A stretch of 60,000 nucleotides of DNA from contig NMRA01000011.1 of the NCBI GenBank assembly GCA_002633005.1, forward strand, positions 906,855 to 966,854, given 5' to 3'. Position numbers and translations under genes: made by a program. The notes under the pieces are model-generated. The model saw nothing but the letters and a program-made list of their open reading frames with translations. It had not been told where the DNA came from and searched no databases. The stretch comes from Phoronis australis (Eukaryota > Phoronida > Phoronidae). Below, piece after piece: positions 49,676 through 60,000 of this stretch (its first letter is position 1; each line of letters opens with the position of its first letter).

Positions 49676-49800
49676 CATGGCCCCCCTAAAATTCTCCCAG
49701 ATTACATTTGGCGATTCGAGGGTGTGAATGTCTGAAGGGCAAAATCCTGGCCAATACTCTGTCCTGCCCCCCCAACTCAAAATCCTGGATCCGCCCCTGG
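49676..49800. repeat. Dispersed repeat end (GGATCCGCCCCTG)
   Basis: This GC-rich fragment with CCCCCCAACTCAAAATCCTG ends in GATCCGCCCCTGGG, a motif that commonly ends interspersed repeats in invertebrates. It begins at a single N (49674), so its left side is uncertain. Confidence 0.35.
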
Positions 49801-51316
49801 GACAAACAAACAGTAATGTGGACAGCAGGGCTTCACAAATGTGGCAAAGCCTCAGCAACATCTAAGTAAAAGTCAACCCCATTTTCGCTAATCATTACCA
49901 CACAAAAACAAACTTGGCCTTGTTTTGCTTTTATTCTTGGTCACATTTTACAACTGAGAAACCATCGACTTCATGAACTGACTAACACAATAGGTTCATT
50001 AATGTACAATAAAACAATAATATTAATATTAATAATAATAATAGTAGTACAGTAAGACAAGAACACTGTACAGCACAGTGGACCATATATTATTATCGAG
50101 ACTAATCCACTGTCCACAAGAACTCAAGTTTGAAACGGCCCATGAAACAAAGACTGTCAAAACAGAGGACAGCAGGATAAATGCAATTCAGTCCAGACTG
50201 CTGGTCTTGGTACCAGACAGAAGGTTCATTAAACTGCCGTCACAAAACAAAGAAACAAACATACAGAGATTAACAGAAATACTCCAGATTTCAGGAACTG
50301 AAAAAATGAAACTGAAAGCTGTACTATAATACAATAACAATCCTGTGGAGAATCTTTTCTACCCCTCACTGGCAGAGGGAAAACAGATGCATAATGCCTC
50401 CAAGCAGTAAAATTTTCTGTTAAAAGTACGCAGCTAACGACACACTTTCATTTAAAAATGTACATCTAATGGTCGCATGGCTGCAAATTCTGAAACTTCT
50501 TGGAAACCGGGTTAACAGTCCTGATTGTTCACATGTAACCATAAGCAATGTTTCTTATTGTTCTTATTGATAAACCTACTCGCTTTAGATAAACAAAATA
50601 AAATGCTATTGTCAGTAATGACGTCATTATGCCTACTTTGCTCAGATTACAGACCAAGGTTTCAGCAGATAATTCTTATTACAATTGGATAATGGGTTTC
50701 TTCATTCCATTTTAAGTTTAGACTTTGACAGGTCTTCTCGTTTCTTAACTATTTAGAGTAAGGCAAATCAAGCACTGATACTTGTAAAACTTAAAAGGCA
50801 GTCATTCATTAGTGCAGAAAAAGTAGACAATAATGCACCAAAAAAGGTCACTTAATAATTAAAATAAGATGCAAGTCAAAAATCAAAAAAGGTATCTTAA
50901 CATGCAGGTTTCTAAACATTTCCAAAATAAAGTCTTACAATTAAATTGTGTTGAGCTGAGCTGAGTAACTTTAAAGCACCTAACTATACCCGCGAGTGAC
51001 CATTAATTGTCTCAAACTGTTGCCATATTTTCATCTTTACTATTGTACAGGACAACTCACCAACACATACTTCACCTAGGAATAGTAAATACCACTAAAC
51101 CAAATGGGCAAGCCTTGCAGGAATAAGAGTTTTACATCTTTTTGTATACAACCAGTCAATTATTTCAGCATCCTAGAAATTCAACTGGCATTGGAAGAAC
51201 CGCTTTCATATTCAATTGGCTGCAAAATTTTAAGCTATCTCTGAGACTTCAACTCAAAATCCCGTCGAGGCAGAAGCGCTTTAAAATTACTCACTCTTTA
51301 TAATTCCCAGTGAGCC

Positions 51317-51322
51317 TTTATT
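51317..51322 (-). terminator. Candidate USP7 polyadenylation signal AATAAA
   Basis: TTTATT on the + strand is AATAAA on the coding strand, about 500 bases downstream of the USP7 stop. No transcript evidence is available here. Confidence 0.35.
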
Positions 51323-51820
51323 CCATGGCATTTGAACCTTAACACAAGGCAATAATGTCAGAGTTGAGTTTTTGAAATGTTGATTAGTTGAAATGAATCT
51401 TTCAAAAATGCTTTTGATGAAACCTTGCACAGTACAAGCAATAGTGCTTCTTCCAAACTCCATAAAAGTGCCCTTTTCAATATAGGCTAAGCATAACTAA
51501 GGAATCCTTTGCACAAAGCCTGGCCGATAATTGAGAAATTAGGAAATAAACTCTTTGCAGTTTTAGGATTAAGCAACGTAAAAGGTTTGACAGGAAAGTC
51601 AGGTGGAGTGGTAAAATTATTGCACCATAAACAGCACATGAAATTTGCTAGGTAACAGTCATCATTGCAGGCTGAATGACAGTGATGGATTACACGACGG
51701 CCTCCTACACCAAACAAATCACAGTCATAAGTACTTCCAGTGAGGAGAGGGGACACAGGGACAAAACTTTACAGAAAGCAGGAGTGAATGGAGAGGATGC
51801 GAGACGAGCCAGGTTCTACT

Positions 51821-60000
<8,180 letters not shown>

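Larger units (their letters stand above)
45653..51820. other. Intergenic region between I-BAR gene 5' end and USP7 3' end
   Basis: It holds the I-BAR promoter (left end), a retrotransposon endonuclease fragment (46851-47087), a TA microsatellite, a 35-bp duplication, an AAT microsatellite (about 50019-50046) and a dispersed repeat near 49676-49800. About 51300-51820 is probably the USP7 3'UTR. The 159-codon ORF at 48571-49050 has no recognisable features. Confidence 0.65.

Overview
This is animal (metazoan) nuclear DNA. Every recognisable gene is split into short exons with GT/AG borders and consistent reading phase, introns run from a few hundred bases to about 9 kb, and repeats of eukaryotic type fill the introns (tRNA-derived SINEs, MITE/foldback elements, non-LTR retrotransposon remnants, minisatellites). 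There are no operons, ribosome binding sites or CRISPR arrays. The genes and repeat style fit an invertebrate; I cannot name the phylum. The sequence is a draft assembly: two N-runs (26334-27095, 40802-40862) and five single Ns (36411, 41233, 47077, 49674, 57949). Two of the single Ns sit at the junction of a direct duplication, which suggests that haplotype copies were joined end to end.

Layout. (1) 1-6891, + strand: the 3' part of a gene for a protein of about 16 leucine-rich repeats with an acidic, tryptophan-containing tail (8 exons, 634 residues in the window, 5' end outside). (2) 6892-11475: convergent intergenic DNA with small tandem arrays. (3) 11476-45652, - strand: a complete 16-exon gene for an IRSp53/BAIAP2-family I-BAR protein (658 residues: I-BAR/IMD, SH3, proline-rich region, C-terminal WH2-like motif). 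All 16 exons join in frame. (4) 45653-51820: intergenic DNA with a candidate CRE palindrome just upstream of the I-BAR gene, a retrotransposon endonuclease fragment and simple repeats; its right end is probably the USP7 3'UTR. (5) 51821-60000, - strand: the 3' part of USP7 (HAUSP) deubiquitinase, 11 exons and 482 residues covering the C-terminal ubiquitin-like domains and the activating tail. One exon is present twice.

The three genes belong to different pathways (LRR scaffold of unknown role; membrane curvature and actin control; ubiquitin removal), and nothing here shows that they act together. The most unexplained structure is 41617-44028 in intron 1 of the I-BAR gene: a 2.4-kb interval bounded by a near-perfect 31-base inverted repeat, holding ten dispersed copies of a conserved motif (GTAGTGTACGTACCCCCAT) in otherwise diverged sequence. 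It resembles an uncharacterised mobile or satellite-like element. Other notable items are a 970-bp long-arm inverted repeat (24421-25390), a degenerate repeat carrying CTCF-like cores (13175-14150), and two separate arrays sharing the core AAGTGAACCT.
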